Notes: generated by a model not told the origin, from the letters alone. A DNA stretch of 64,000 nucleotides from Marinobacter pelagius (GCF_900114925.1 NZ_FOUR01000001.1:434001-498000), one strand, 5' to 3'. Counted from the stretch's first letter, positions 1-9,895 are shown. A program made the numbers and translations.

Positions 1-537
1 TGGGTTCACAAACTAACCGGAAGTGAAGAACCCAGGGGCTGGGATTTCCAACTCGGCACAAATGTGGTCGGCGGCCTACAGAGCACGCATGCTCAAAAGG
101 TGTGGCGTAGCGGTCGCAAAGGGGAATTGGAACAGGAGCTTGCTTGGGTCGGTTCGGCCATGATTTCCAGCCTTCGATCTCATACCAGGATCGGCTGTAT
201 TTGGCGAACAGGCAAATATCTACCACCGAATTTTGTACCCGATTACGCCGGAACTTCCAGCACAGTCGGACTTCCGGCAACATTTAATAATGCAGGGACG
301 GGCTGGTCCGTTTTTATCGGCCTGGGACTCGAATATGTTCCCTATTCCAATCTGAAAGATAACGCCGGTCCCTACCGCTTCGAGGAAAATCTCATGCTGG
401 CTCAGATCGGTATCGGTGCAACCCGGCAATGGCAAAGTCTCCAGGCGGCCCTGATCCTCAGAGCCACGACAGGGGAAGAACAATCGGACAAAGAGAGCTT
501 CAGCTTCGGCACTCTGTCTCTGACCTGGCGCTATTGA
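1..537 (+). CDS. LpxR-like outer-membrane lipid A deacylase (DUF2219), 3' part
   Basis: The reading frame is open from base 1, so the gene begins before the window; about 178 C-terminal residues are present. LpxR-family proteins are 12-stranded outer-membrane beta barrels that remove the 3'-acyloxyacyl chain of lipid A. The visible part has the family look: a GWDFQL stretch near the start, alternating polar and hydrophobic residues, a central LPATFNNAGTGWSVFIGLG segment, and an end in LSLTWRY, a typical barrel-closing C-terminus with a terminal aromatic residue. An in-frame GTG at 64 exists, but family similarity continues upstream of it, so it is not the start. The catalytic residues lie in the missing part, so activity cannot be judged. 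Confidence 0.75.
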   Translation, partial: WVHKLTGSEEPRGWDFQLGTNVVGGLQSTHAQKVWRSGRKGELEQELAWVGSAMISSLRSHTRIGCIWRTGKYLPPNFVPDYAGTSSTVGLPATFNNAGTGWSVFIGLGLEYVPYSNLKDNAGPYRFEENLMLAQIGIGATRQWQSLQAALILRATTGEEQSDKESFSFGTLSLTWRY

Positions 538-619
538 AGCGTGAGGTGAACAGTCGTGAAGTCGGGTCGCCTTCCAAGGGGTGGGGAGCTTTGGTTCGTG
601 CCGCCTATCAATAAAAAGA

Positions 620-978
620 CTATTTCCTGGCTCTTTTTAAGCTTGCGCTTTTAGCTCCACCAGGATGTCCGCAAGCTCTTTGATGTTCCTCGCTATAGAA
701 TGAGGGAGCTATCTTCGCGAAGCGACCCAGGATTTCTTTGCAGACATGTTCTGATCGGGTGTCGGCGCCGCTTAAAAGCGAGATGAAATCATCCCCTCCA
801 ATATGGCCTATAAAGCCCGAACTCTGAGAGCTCTCGCTAAGGAGGTTGGCTAACGCCAATATCATCTAGGCACCGTGTGAGTATCCATAGACATCGTTGT
901 CTGCCTTAAAATTGTTCAAATCGGAGTCAACAGAGCAGAACGCGTCGCTCGTCCCCAGCTTTGACCCCTGAGTTTCAG
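620..978 (-). pseudogene. Broken GGDEF-domain gene fragment
   Basis: On the minus strand, one frame encodes the two best-conserved blocks of a GGDEF domain of the kind found in EAL-GGDEF proteins. The first block is SVDSDLNNFKADNDVYGYSHG, ending at about position 869. The second is GFIGHIGGDDFISLL, downstream. Between them the usual Gly-Asp-Glu turn reads Gly-Ala-stop: a TAG at about 866-868 where an acidic codon is expected. The frame is also closed upstream by a stop near 980, and the end is unrelated and basic. There is no start codon with a ribosome site, and no EAL or CBS part. It is read as a decayed fragment, probably cut by the neighbouring IS remnant. The family is confident; its former partner domains are unknown. 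Confidence 0.7.
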
Positions 979-1200
979 TTCATTTAAAACTGGAAAACTC
1001 GGCAAGATCTGGCGCTGAGCAGGAGATCATGCCATGAAGTGATCCCGTTACGCTGAAGAGCAGATTGCCTTCGTCCTGAAACAAGTCTAATTTGGTACAC
1101 CGGTCCCGGAGAGAACTGTCGTGGGCTCGGCATTTCGGACGCAACGTTTGAAAGTGGCTGGCTTCACGACTTTTCAAACACTTAAAAAAGAACTATCAGC
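962..1200 (+). mobile_element. IS3-family OrfA remnant with decayed left end
   Basis: An ATG at 1034, with AGGAG a few bases upstream, begins a frame reading M-K-stop-S-R-Y-A-E-E-Q-I-A-F-V-L-K-Q, then another stop, then F-G-T-P-V-P-E. This is the N-terminus of the helix-turn-helix OrfA of IS3-family transposases. A frameshift near 1115 brings in C-R-G-L-G-I-S-D-A-T-F, the recognition-helix part of the same protein. With two stops and a frameshift it cannot be functional. The sequence from 962 (starting TGACCCCTGAG) up to the ATG may be the left terminal repeat and leader. No OrfB and no right end were found. Confidence 0.7.
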
Positions 1201-1287
1201 GGTTAGTGCACCGGCAAGCAGGTCAAAGTAGCAAAATTGGGCGGGTGATCTATACTTGAGTCCAAACATCTAGGAAGGGATATAAAA

Positions 1288-1701
1288 GTGAGAAAACTTA
1301 TTAAGTTCAGTGCACTAGCCGTTCTTATTTCATCGTCAGGTGTCGTTATGGGTCAAGATGTTCTTGATGGGGAACAGATTCGTGATGCGCTGATAGGTAA
1401 TACTCTGCAAGCCGACTATCGAGAAGACGGCAAGCGCCGACACACCTTCTACGAGTACTTTTCTGAAGACGGAAAAATCTACGGCCATGACAAGCGAGCC
1501 GAGCAGGCATCAGGCTATACCCGCTATCTCGGAACCTGGGAGGTGAAAGACGGGGAGTTCTGTACCAGCATCGGCTATGGCCACCGGGGCGGCTGTAGCG
1601 TCTTCGAGCAGGTCGACGAGGACACCTATGTGAGAAAGTTCGACGGTTTCGAAATTGATCGCGTAAAGATCCACGAAGGACGCTACCAACCTAAAATGTG
1701 A
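1288..1701 (+). CDS. Small exported protein of unknown function
   Basis: This is a 137-residue protein. The start is a GTG preceded by AGGAAGGGA seven bases upstream, which fixes it well. The first 22 residues look like a Sec signal peptide: Arg-Lys, a hydrophobic run, then cleavage near VVMG-QD. The mature part contains DGEQIRDALIGNTL, a GYTRYLGTWEV segment, and two cysteines in a C-T-S-I-G-Y-G-H-R-G-G-C arrangement that could form a disulfide. The pattern of a short N-terminal helix followed by beta strands ending in a GTWEV-like strand recalls small periplasmic DUF995-type proteins, but this is a weak resemblance. It stands alone, with decayed DNA upstream and a convergent transporter gene downstream. 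Confidence 0.7.
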   Translation: MRKLIKFSALAVLISSSGVVMGQDVLDGEQIRDALIGNTLQADYREDGKRRHTFYEYFSEDGKIYGHDKRAEQASGYTRYLGTWEVKDGEFCTSIGYGHRGGCSVFEQVDEDTYVRKFDGFEIDRVKIHEGRYQPKM

Positions 1702-1730
1702 TAAGAGAGGGGCAGCCAAAAAAGAGGTAT

Positions 1731-2849
1731 TCATACAGACATATGACGCCGGAATAGCATCAGAGCTGCCCCGAAAAACACCGCTCCGATGGCAGTCAGA
1801 GCCAAAAACTGGGGCCACACCACATCAAGACCGGCACCACGGTACAGAATCCCCTGAGCCAGACTCACGAAGTGGGTTGTTGGAGCCAGCAGCATGATAT
1901 CCTGAACGAGGTCCGGCATGCTCTCCCGGGGCGTAATACCGCCTGAGAGAAGCTGTAGCGGCAGTATGATGAGTATCAACAAAAGGCCAAACTGGGGCAT
2001 GGTTCGCGCTACGGTGCCAACCAGAATGCCAATGGCCGTCGTAGAGAACAGGTGAATCAAGGCCCCGAAGAGAAACAGTAGAACAGACCCGGCAACGGGT
2101 ACCTGAAGCCAACCCTGAATGACAACGGTCACCGATAGCGTGGCCGCAATCATTACCACCAGCGCATTGGCCCAGACTTTGGCCGCCATGATCTCGTAGG
2201 AGCGCAGCGGCATCACCATCAGATGCTCTATAGTGCCGTGTTCCCGCTCCCGGATCAGGGCGGCACCGGTCAGAATGATGCTGATCAGGGTAATTTCTGT
2301 AATCAGCTCCATCACTCCCCCGAACCAGGAGCCTTCGAGGTTGGGGTTAAAGCTTACCCGATTCACCAGATTAACCGGGAGCTCCGTTGAGCCACTGCCA
2401 AGCTCGATGAATTCCGCAACTTCGGTCATTACAAACGATTGAATATAGTTGGCCCCGATAAACGCCTGGGTCATTCGGGTTGCGTCGATATTCAGCTGCA
2501 CACTGACCACGTCACCTTTGCGCACATCCCGCTCAAAGCCTTCAGGTATCACCAGGACGAAGGTATGTGACCCCCGGTCGAGCATGGTATCAATCTGGTC
2601 GTATCGAATCAGATCTGGCTTGAGAAACCAGGGCTGCTGGAACGACTGCATAATCCGTCCGGACAGTATGGTCTGATCTTCATCCACCACAGCCACGGGG
2701 GCATTGTTCAATTCCATGGATCCGGCCGAGCCCGCGGTATAGATAATCAGGGTGAATGCCAGCAGAACAAACACCATCAGTACTTTATCCCCCCAAAGAC
2801 TGCGCAACTCTTTGAGGCCCAGATTCCAGATATTCGCCAGTGACTTCAT
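1731..2849 (-). CDS. yhhJ: ABC-2 type permease, YhhJ-like
   Basis: A 372-residue inner-membrane permease of the ABC-2 family. One membrane helix lies near residues 24-42, followed by a large periplasmic domain to about residue 180 and five or six helices in the C-terminal half. The ABC-2 hallmark I-R-E-R-E-H-G-T-I-E-H-L is present after the second helix, marking the cytoplasmic coupling region. It is the last gene of a three-gene minus-strand operon; its ATG lies two bases after the rbbA stop. With the HlyD-like YhiI and the fused ATPase RbbA it probably forms a periplasm-spanning exporter. The substrate cannot be read from the sequence. Confidence 0.88.
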   Translation of the reverse strand: MKSLANIWNLGLKELRSLWGDKVLMVFVLLAFTLIIYTAGSAGSMELNNAPVAVVDEDQTILSGRIMQSFQQPWFLKPDLIRYDQIDTMLDRGSHTFVLVIPEGFERDVRKGDVVSVQLNIDATRMTQAFIGANYIQSFVMTEVAEFIELGSGSTELPVNLVNRVSFNPNLEGSWFGGVMELITEITLISIILTGAALIREREHGTIEHLMVMPLRSYEIMAAKVWANALVVMIAATLSVTVVIQGWLQVPVAGSVLLFLFGALIHLFSTTAIGILVGTVARTMPQFGLLLILIILPLQLLSGGITPRESMPDLVQDIMLLAPTTHFVSLAQGILYRGAGLDVVWPQFLALTAIGAVFFGAALMLFRRHMSV

Positions 2850-2851
2850 CG

Positions 2852-5584
2852 CTAGCGCCCCTGTTTCTTGAGCAGCATGACCGATAACAACGTCAACACC
2901 GGAATGAAGGCCGCCAGGTATAGTAACGTCTGCTGAAGGTCGCTGAAGGAAAGCCCCTTGGTAAAGACCCCGCGACTGACCTGAAGGAACCAGGTTGCAG
3001 GCCAGAACTCACCAATGAGCGCGCCCACGCCTTCCTGAGAGGAGACCGGCTCAGTCAGGCCTGAGAACTGTACGGTGGGCAAGAGGGTAATGATCGCGGT
3101 TGCGGCAAGTGCTGCAATCTGGGTGGAGGCAAACGCCGAAATTACCTGACCCAGTCCGGTGGTGACCACTACGTACAAGAGGGCGCCAAGTGAGAGTGTC
3201 CATAATCCCCCTTTGAGCGGCACTTCAAATATCCAAACCGCCAGCATAACCAGGCTGACATAACTGATCATACTGAAAGCGATGTATGGAAGCTGCTTAC
3301 CCAACAGGAATTCAAGACGCGTTACCGGCGTGACGTACAGGTTGGTGATCGATCCCAGCTCTTTTTCCCGGACGATACCCAGAGCCATCAGGATGGAAGG
3401 AATAAAAATAAGCAGTATCGGGATAACTGCGGGCACCATCGCATCCAGGCTTCGGAAATCCTGATTGTACCGATACCGGTCTTCAATCGAGACGAGGCTG
3501 AGTGTCGGAACTGTTCCGTAGGTACGAAATACCAGATCCGCCAGGTAGTTGTAGTGGATTCCCTCAACATAACCGGCAATGGTCTCTCCCCGGAACGGCA
3601 TGGCACCATCAACCCAGACGCCAATTTCTGTGTCTCTTCCCCGCTTCAGATCCTTGCCATAGCCCGGGGGGATCAAGAGAGCGAGGCTAAGCTCTCCAGA
3701 CTGCATCCGCTGGTTTAATTCGGACATGTCCCTGATGGGCGGACGCTCGATAAAATACCGGGATCCGGAGAATGCAGTGGCATAATCCCGGCTTTGCGGG
3801 GTCTGATCCTGGTCGAGGACCGCAAAGGACAGATCTTCGACATCAAGGGTAATACCATAGCCGAGGATCAGCATCAGCAGGGCCGAGCCAATAAAGGCAA
3901 ACGCCATACGGATCGGGTCCCTGATCAGTTCCCGTGCTTCACGGTGTCCATAGGCCCACAATCTTCGGGCACTGAACCAACGGTATTCGGGCTCACCTCC
4001 ATGATCATCGGTAAGTACAGCACCATTGCCGATGTCTTCGTCTCCAGTGGCGGTCTCGAGAGTGCGCATGAATGCCCCTTCGAGGTTTTTTTCACCTGCT
4101 TCCCGGATCAGCACCTCCGGCTTGTCTGACGCCAGCACCTCACCGGCGTGCATCAGTGAGATCCGGTCACACCGCTCACCCTCGTTCATAAAATGGGTAG
4201 AAATAAAAATCGTCACCCCATCCTCGCGGGACAGTCGGAACAGCAGGGCCCAGAACTGGTTCCGCGCGCCAGGGTCAACCCCCGACGTTGGTTCGTCGAG
4301 AATCAGTAATTCAGGCCGATGTACAACAGCCACGGCCAGTGAAAGCCTCTGGCGAACCCCCAGTGGCAGATGACTTGCCAGCTGATCCATTACCTCGGCC
4401 AGCCCGAACTCCTGCGCCAGCTCATCGACCCGGACACTGACCTGCTCTGCCGGCAGGTGGAACAAACGGGCGTGCAGTTCGAGATTCTGCCTCACCGTCA
4501 GTTCGCCATACAGGGAGAACCCCTGCGACATATAGCCAACGCGTTGCCTTGTGCTCAGGTCCCTGGCATCCAGTGGCTTTCCAAAGAGCAAAACATCACC
4601 CTCGGAAGGAGGCAATAGCCCGGTCAACATCTTCATGGTCGTGGTTTTGCCACAGCCATTAGAGCCAAGGAAGCCGAATATCTCCCCTCTGGAAATCGAT
4701 AAACTGACGTCTTTTACCGCCGTAAAATCGCCGAACCGCAAGGTCAGATGATTTGCTTCGATTGCCGGAAGGTTGTCTCCCGTCTGCGACGCCGTTTTGG
4801 GCGCCTTCTCCTCTCTTTTTTCGGTGCTGGTCGTGGAGGCTGAGCCTGAGGACAGAGCGATAAAGGCTTCATCCAGCGTTCGGGTGTTGGTCTGTGTACG
4901 CAACTCCAGGGGCGAGCCAGTCGCCAGGATGGCACCGTCATCCATAGCGGCTAACCAGTCATACCGTTCCGCTTCTTCCATGTAGGCTGTGGCAACCAGG
5001 ACACTCATGCCCGGTTGCTGGGCGCGGATTCTATCGATCAGGTCCCAGAATCGGGCCCGGGACAGTGGATCAACACCAGTGGTGGGTTCGTCGAGAATCA
5101 GAAGATCAGGGTTATGGATCAGGGCACAACAAAGGCCAAGCTTCTGCTTCATGCCTCCCGATAACTTACCGGCCGGCCTGTCCCTGAATGGAAGTAAACC
5201 GGTGGCCTCCAGCAGCCGATGAACCTGTTGCTCCCGTCGCACACCCCTCAGCCCGAAGAGATCGGCGAAGAAACCAATATTCTCATCGACAGTCAGGGTG
5301 TGATAAAGGTTGCCTCCCAACCCCTGGGGCATGTAGGCAATGCGCGGCGCGAGCCGGCTTCGAAACTGCTGACTCGCCATATCTCCGCCAAGCACATCCA
5401 ATGAGCCGGCTTGCAGTTTCCGCGCACCGGCGACCAGCCCGAGAAGAGTGGATTTCCCCGCGCCATCCGGTCCAATGAGGCCCACCATGCAACCGGCAGG
5501 CATCTCAATGTGGATGTCAGTGAGTGCCTTACATCCACCGTAAACGTGGCTAACGCCCTCCAGGCGAGCAACCGTGTCAGTCAT
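2852..5584 (-). CDS. rbbA: Fused ABC ATPase/permease, RbbA-like
   Basis: A 910-residue protein, the same size as E. coli RbbA (YhiH), which is described as ribosome-associated. It has two ABC ATPase domains followed by an ABC-2 permease domain. Walker A motifs are GPDGAGKST at 38-46 and GSNGCGKTT at 307-315. Both domains have Walker B LLILDEPT. The first carries a normal LSGG signature near 141; the second has LPLGVRQRL in place of LSGGxxQ, so the two ATP sites are probably not equivalent. A charged low-complexity linker (residues about 245-270) joins the domains. The membrane part begins near residue 555. The start overlaps the end of yhiI by eight bases, implying coupled translation. The family is clear; whether it acts on ribosomes, transport or both is open. 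Confidence 0.9.
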   Translation of the reverse strand: MTDTVARLEGVSHVYGGCKALTDIHIEMPAGCMVGLIGPDGAGKSTLLGLVAGARKLQAGSLDVLGGDMASQQFRSRLAPRIAYMPQGLGGNLYHTLTVDENIGFFADLFGLRGVRREQQVHRLLEATGLLPFRDRPAGKLSGGMKQKLGLCCALIHNPDLLILDEPTTGVDPLSRARFWDLIDRIRAQQPGMSVLVATAYMEEAERYDWLAAMDDGAILATGSPLELRTQTNTRTLDEAFIALSSGSASTTSTEKREEKAPKTASQTGDNLPAIEANHLTLRFGDFTAVKDVSLSISRGEIFGFLGSNGCGKTTTMKMLTGLLPPSEGDVLLFGKPLDARDLSTRQRVGYMSQGFSLYGELTVRQNLELHARLFHLPAEQVSVRVDELAQEFGLAEVMDQLASHLPLGVRQRLSLAVAVVHRPELLILDEPTSGVDPGARNQFWALLFRLSREDGVTIFISTHFMNEGERCDRISLMHAGEVLASDKPEVLIREAGEKNLEGAFMRTLETATGDEDIGNGAVLTDDHGGEPEYRWFSARRLWAYGHREARELIRDPIRMAFAFIGSALLMLILGYGITLDVEDLSFAVLDQDQTPQSRDYATAFSGSRYFIERPPIRDMSELNQRMQSGELSLALLIPPGYGKDLKRGRDTEIGVWVDGAMPFRGETIAGYVEGIHYNYLADLVFRTYGTVPTLSLVSIEDRYRYNQDFRSLDAMVPAVIPILLIFIPSILMALGIVREKELGSITNLYVTPVTRLEFLLGKQLPYIAFSMISYVSLVMLAVWIFEVPLKGGLWTLSLGALLYVVVTTGLGQVISAFASTQIAALAATAIITLLPTVQFSGLTEPVSSQEGVGALIGEFWPATWFLQVSRGVFTKGLSFSDLQQTLLYLAAFIPVLTLLSVMLLKKQGR

Positions 5585-6578
5585 TGGGCAAAGTTACCTG
5601 CAAATGGACTGGCCAGCCTTGGCTTTCGTCGAGCAAGACATAGGCGACACCCGGGACCCCGGTCTTGACCCGATCACGGTAGGCATTCAACAGGTCCGCA
5701 TCAATGCGGATCCGGATCCGAAACATTAACTTCTCACGTTCGCTCCGGGTCTCTACGGATTTCGGCGTGAATTGGGCTTCTGCGGCAACAAAGCTTACTT
5801 CCGCCGGGATCACATAGTCTGGCAGAGCATCAAGTATAATCCGCGCCTCCGACCCAACCCTAACTTTGCCCGCCTGCGATGTTGGCAGGAAAATGGTCAT
5901 GTAGACATCGGTCACATCCAGCACTGTAGCAACTTTTCCACCGGCTGCGAGAACCTCGCCAGGCTCTGCCAACCGATACAGCACACGCCCACCCACCGGG
6001 CTCTCCAGGTGACTGTCATCGATGGTTGTCTCGATTCCACGAATGCTGGCTTGCGCGGCCTCAATACCCGCACTGGCAGAAGCAACCTGTACCCTGGCAG
6101 CTTGCAAAGCAGCGGCGGCTGTCTCGGCCTTAGTTTGTGCCTGATCAAATTGTTCCCGGGAAACATGGCCTTTTTCCATGAGGCTCTCGAAGCGAGCCAA
6201 TTCCGCCCGGGCCAACCGTTGTTCGCTCTCCCGTTGGGTTACGACAGCCTTAGCCAGCCGCTTGCTCTCCTGCGCCTGCATGAGGTTTGCCTTGGCTGCG
6301 GCCAACCGCGCTTCCAGTTCATCGGTATCCATCTTTGCTACCGGATGGCCCTTCTCAATCAAGTCGCCTTCCGCCACAAAGAAGCTTTGCAGTCGGCCTG
6401 GTATCCGGGTCGCAATATCGACTTCCGTGGCTTCGATTCGCCCATTGCCGGAGGCAATATGCCCGGACAGTTCGGCATCGTCTGTCATGACCCGCCAGAC
6501 GATAGCCGCAAGGATGACAATCACAATACTCAGTGCAACAAGGCTTTTAGGGCCGAAAGGGGCTTTTGAGTCGGGCAT
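5577..6578 (-). CDS. yhiI: HlyD-family periplasmic adaptor, YhiI-like
   Basis: A 333-residue membrane-fusion protein. A single N-terminal membrane anchor (about residues 12-28) is followed by a biotinyl-lipoyl-like segment (IEATEVDIATRIPGRL...), a long alpha-helical hairpin rich in Ala, Gln and Glu (about residues 85-175), and a second lipoyl half (ESPVGGRVLYRLAEPGEVL) that completes the fold. Such adaptors link inner-membrane exporters to an outer-membrane channel. It is the first gene of the yhiI-rbbA-yhhJ operon; AGGAAA stands before its ATG. No outer-membrane TolC-type gene is nearby, so a channel encoded elsewhere would be needed. Confidence 0.9.
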   Translation of the reverse strand: MPDSKAPFGPKSLVALSIVIVILAAIVWRVMTDDAELSGHIASGNGRIEATEVDIATRIPGRLQSFFVAEGDLIEKGHPVAKMDTDELEARLAAAKANLMQAQESKRLAKAVVTQRESEQRLARAELARFESLMEKGHVSREQFDQAQTKAETAAAALQAARVQVASASAGIEAAQASIRGIETTIDDSHLESPVGGRVLYRLAEPGEVLAAGGKVATVLDVTDVYMTIFLPTSQAGKVRVGSEARIILDALPDYVIPAEVSFVAAEAQFTPKSVETRSEREKLMFRIRIRIDADLLNAYRDRVKTGVPGVAYVLLDESQGWPVHLQVTLPND

Positions 6579-6735
6579 GAGTTTTCCTAGATATAGAGAT
6601 TTCAGAATACGGAATCTGGTAACAAATTAAATGGAGAAACGTGGCACCTCCTCCAATCAGCCCAATCCTTGCGTAACAAGCATCATATCGAAAAGCAGAG
6701 GAAATAGACCAACCGTATGCGGTTCAACATCCACG

Positions 6736-7644
6736 TTACCTTGCCGACACGCGCGTACCCGCCAAGCCGTCAAGGATGGCCACCGCGTCCTGCAACCGGC
6801 CAATGCCGCTAATCCCGGCAGATTGGGCAAAATCGCAGGCGGCGTGCAGCTTGGGGCCCATGGACCCGGCCGGCATATCCATCGATCTCGCCTCGGACAC
6901 TGCCAGTTCGGAAATCGGCGTCGACTGGTCCGTGCCGAAATCCCGGTAGACAGCCTCGACATCGGTCAGCAGTAACAACGCGTCCGCCTTCAACTGCCTC
7001 GCCAGTAGTGCGCTTGCGGCATCCTTGTCGATAACCGCTTCAATGCCAACCATGCTGCCATCGTCCCTGCGCAGCACGGGTATTCCTCCACCCCCGGCAC
7101 ACACCACGACCACGCCCTGATCGAGCAGTAACTTCAGTACGCGCATGTCCGGTATTTCCAGGGGCTTCGGAGAAGGCACCACCCGGCGCCACTTGTCACC
7201 GTCCGGCGCAACACTCCAGCCCGCAACGGTCGCACGACGCTCTGCCTCTTCGCGGTCATAGACCGGCCCCACAAACTTGGTCGGCTTTTCAAAAGCCGGG
7301 TCCTTCGGATCCACCACCACCTGGGTCAGCAGGGTTGCGACCGGCCGGTCATGTTCCAGAGCGTTCTCCAGCTCCTGTTCGATCATATAGCCGATCATGC
7401 CCTCGGTTTCCGCACCCAGGACATCCAGCGGGTAGGCCTCATCCGGTTTATAGGAGGCGCCCTGCAAAGCCAGCAACCCCACCTGTGGCCCATTACCATG
7501 GGTGACCACAAGATCGTGGCCGGCCCGGACAACCGCTGCCAGCGATCGGGCCGCAATCTGCACATTGTTGCGCTGGACCTCCGCAGTGAGCGGCTCCCCG
7601 CGTTTCAGGAGGGCATTACCACCCAACGCTGCCACAACCAGCAT
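6736..7644 (-). CDS. arcC: Carbamate kinase ArcC
   Basis: A 302-residue enzyme that makes ATP from carbamoyl phosphate and ADP, the last step of the arginine deiminase pathway in the cytoplasm. The amino-acid-kinase fold is shown by the start MLVVAALGGNALL, the THGNGPQVG loop, CAGGGGIPV and the VEAVIDKDAASALLA segment. The ATG at 7644 is chosen because the conserved GGNAL loop begins ten residues later, and because it lies one base past the arcB stop (TGACATG); a longer frame upstream has no family similarity. It is the last gene of the arcD-like-arcA-arcB-arcC operon. Length is normal for the family. Confidence 0.95.
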   Translation of the reverse strand: MLVVAALGGNALLKRGEPLTAEVQRNNVQIAARSLAAVVRAGHDLVVTHGNGPQVGLLALQGASYKPDEAYPLDVLGAETEGMIGYMIEQELENALEHDRPVATLLTQVVVDPKDPAFEKPTKFVGPVYDREEAERRATVAGWSVAPDGDKWRRVVPSPKPLEIPDMRVLKLLLDQGVVVVCAGGGGIPVLRRDDGSMVGIEAVIDKDAASALLARQLKADALLLLTDVEAVYRDFGTDQSTPISELAVSEARSMDMPAGSMGPKLHAACDFAQSAGISGIGRLQDAVAILDGLAGTRVSAR

Positions 7645-7645
7645 G

Positions 7646-8647
7646 TCAGCCTCCCAGGGTCGCCACGAGGACGGCCTTGATGGTGTGCATGCGGTTCTCG
7701 GCCTGATCGAAAACAATCGAAGCGGGGCTTTCGAACACCTCTTCAGTCACCTCCATGGCGTCAATGCCATAGGTTTCCTGAATCTCCTTTCCCACCACGG
7801 TTTCGGTGTTGTGAAAGGCCGGCAGACAGTGCATGAACCGAGCACGTGGATTGCCGGTTTTGGCCATCAGGGCCGCGTTGACCTGGTAAGGCATCAGCAA
7901 TTTGATGCGCTCGGCCCACTTTTCCTTCGGCTCACCCATCGAGACCCAGACATCGGTATACACGAAATCGACCCCGGCCACGGCGGTGTCGACGTCATCG
8001 GTAATGGTGATGCGAGCTCCGGTTTCAGCCGCCAGCGCCCGGGCCTCCTCCTGCACGGCCTGATTGGGCCAGCAGGCCTTCGGTGCGCACAAGCGCACGT
8101 CCATACCCATCTTGGCGCCGCCGATCAGCAGGCTGTCGCCCATATTGTTGGCGGCATCGCCGATGAACACGTAAGCCACATCCCGCAGCGGCTTTTCCAC
8201 ATGCTCCTGCATGGTCAGGAAATCCGCCAGTATCTGGGTGGGATGGAACTCGTTGGTGAGTCCATTGTAGACCGGCACGCCGGCGTACTGCGCCAGTTCC
8301 TCCACAACGGCTTGTCCAAACCCCCGGTACTCGATGGCATCGTAGACCCGGCCAAGCACCCGGGCGGTGTCTTTCACCGATTCCTTGTGGCCGATGTGAG
8401 TTCCGGTCGGCCCCAGGTAGGTGACCCGCGCCCCCTGGTCGAAGGCGGCCACTTCAAATCCAACCCTGGTTCGCGTGGAGTTTTTCTCGAAGATCAGTGC
8501 AATGTCTTTGCCTTCGAGCTTGGGCACTTCGGTGCCAGCATACTTGGCGGTCTTGAGATCCGAGGACAACTTCAGCAAAAAGCCAATTTCCCTGGGGCTA
8601 AAATCCCTCAGGGTAAGGAAGTGTCGGTTCTTGAGATTGAATGCCAT
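7646..8647 (-). CDS. arcB: Ornithine carbamoyltransferase, catabolic
   Basis: A 333-residue cytoplasmic enzyme. In this pathway it splits citrulline with phosphate into ornithine and carbamoyl phosphate. The carbamoyl-phosphate loop STRTR is at 57-61, HPTQILADF at about 135-143, and the ornithine-binding HCLP at 273-276. The length and the opening [11 protein letters not shown] match catabolic ArcB rather than shorter biosynthetic ArgF, and the position between arcA and arcC supports the catabolic role. It follows arcA by 18 bases and precedes arcC by one base. Confidence 0.95.
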   Translation of the reverse strand: MAFNLKNRHFLTLRDFSPREIGFLLKLSSDLKTAKYAGTEVPKLEGKDIALIFEKNSTRTRVGFEVAAFDQGARVTYLGPTGTHIGHKESVKDTARVLGRVYDAIEYRGFGQAVVEELAQYAGVPVYNGLTNEFHPTQILADFLTMQEHVEKPLRDVAYVFIGDAANNMGDSLLIGGAKMGMDVRLCAPKACWPNQAVQEEARALAAETGARITITDDVDTAVAGVDFVYTDVWVSMGEPKEKWAERIKLLMPYQVNAALMAKTGNPRARFMHCLPAFHNTETVVGKEIQETYGIDAMEVTEEVFESPASIVFDQAENRMHTIKAVLVATLGG

Positions 8648-8665
8648 AACGGTTGTCCTTTCCAG

Positions 8666-9895
8666 TTAAACGGGATCACGCATCGTTGGACAGCTCATAC
8701 AGCGGCCACCACCGCGGCCACGCCCAAGTTCTGCTCCCGGTATTGCCAACACTTCGATGCCTGCCGCCTCCAGTGCGGCGTTGGTATCGTCGTTGCGATC
8801 ATAGCCAATGACGACTCCCGGGCTTAGCGCCAGTACGTTGTTGCCATCGTTCCACTGCTCACGCTCTCGCTCCGCCGGGTCATTACCGCCGGTGGGAACG
8901 ATCTCCAGTTGCTTGTAACCCAGTACGTCCGCAACTACTTCGAACAATGGACGTGGATCCTGACGAAAAGCGAGATGTTTCTTGCCCTCTCCGGGGCGCA
9001 GGTCATAACAGACCATTTCATCGGCCACTTCCTTGAACGTAGTGACCACATTGCCGCCGCAGAATGTAAAGACGGTATCCAGATGCATGGCTGAACGGGA
9101 TTTGGGTATCTGGCAGGCAACCACCCGCTCGGCTGTGCCACTTTCAAAGAGCGACTTGGCCAGCTGCCCGATGGCCTGAGGGGACGAGCGTTCGCCCATG
9201 CCCACCAGCACGGCACCATTACCCACCGGCATGACATCCCCACCCTCCAGGGAAGCAAGACCGTGATCTTTCAGCGGGTCGCCCCAGTGCACATTGACCT
9301 TGCCGGCGAATTTGGGGTGGAACTTGTAGATACCGGCCATAAGCAGGGTTTCAGGCTTCCGCGCCGGCCAGTACATGGGGTTCAGGGTGACGCCACCATA
9401 GATCCAGGCGCTGTTATCGCGGGTGAACAGGAAGTTTGGCAGCGGTGGCAATACGAAGCCGTAATGACCGAGATGGTTGCCAAACAGACCCACCGGATCA
9501 AACGGCAGATCCGCCACTTCAAGGCCGCCGATAAGAAACTCTGCCAGCTTGGTCCCCGGCAGTTCGTCCATCCAGGCACGCAGATCCGAAACCATCCCGA
9601 CACCGATTTCGTTCCAGGTAATGCGATGATCCAGTATCCATTTGCGCGCCTTCCCAATATCCAGCGTCTCCGCCAGCAATTCGTTGACGTCCAGTACTTC
9701 AACGCCCCTGGCACGCATGAGGCCGGAAAACACGTCGTGGTCTTTCTGGGCCTGCTTGACCCAGAACACGTCATCAAACAACAGCGCATCGCAATTGGAG
9801 GGCGTCAGGCGCCGGTGCGCGAGGCCCGGGCGGCAGACAATAACCTGGCGTAGCGCGCCGGTTTCCGAGTGAACACCCAGTGTCGGTTCAGACAT
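8666..9895 (-). CDS. arcA: Arginine deiminase
   Basis: A 409-residue enzyme that hydrolyses arginine to citrulline and ammonia, the first step of the pathway. All catalytic motifs are visible: FTRD at 157-160, EGGD at 217-220, the histidine of MHLDTVFT at 271, and the nucleophilic cysteine at 399 in [11 protein letters not shown] near the C-terminus. AAGGAG lies before the ATG. It sits between the arcD-like carrier (24-base gap) and arcB (18-base gap), so all four genes are likely one transcript. Length is normal for the family. Confidence 0.97.
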   Translation of the reverse strand: MSEPTLGVHSETGALRQVIVCRPGLAHRRLTPSNCDALLFDDVFWVKQAQKDHDVFSGLMRARGVEVLDVNELLAETLDIGKARKWILDHRITWNEIGVGMVSDLRAWMDELPGTKLAEFLIGGLEVADLPFDPVGLFGNHLGHYGFVLPPLPNFLFTRDNSAWIYGGVTLNPMYWPARKPETLLMAGIYKFHPKFAGKVNVHWGDPLKDHGLASLEGGDVMPVGNGAVLVGMGERSSPQAIGQLAKSLFESGTAERVVACQIPKSRSAMHLDTVFTFCGGNVVTTFKEVADEMVCYDLRPGEGKKHLAFRQDPRPLFEVVADVLGYKQLEIVPTGGNDPAEREREQWNDGNNVLALSPGVVIGYDRNDDTNAALEAAGIEVLAIPGAELGRGRGGGRCMSCPTMRDPV

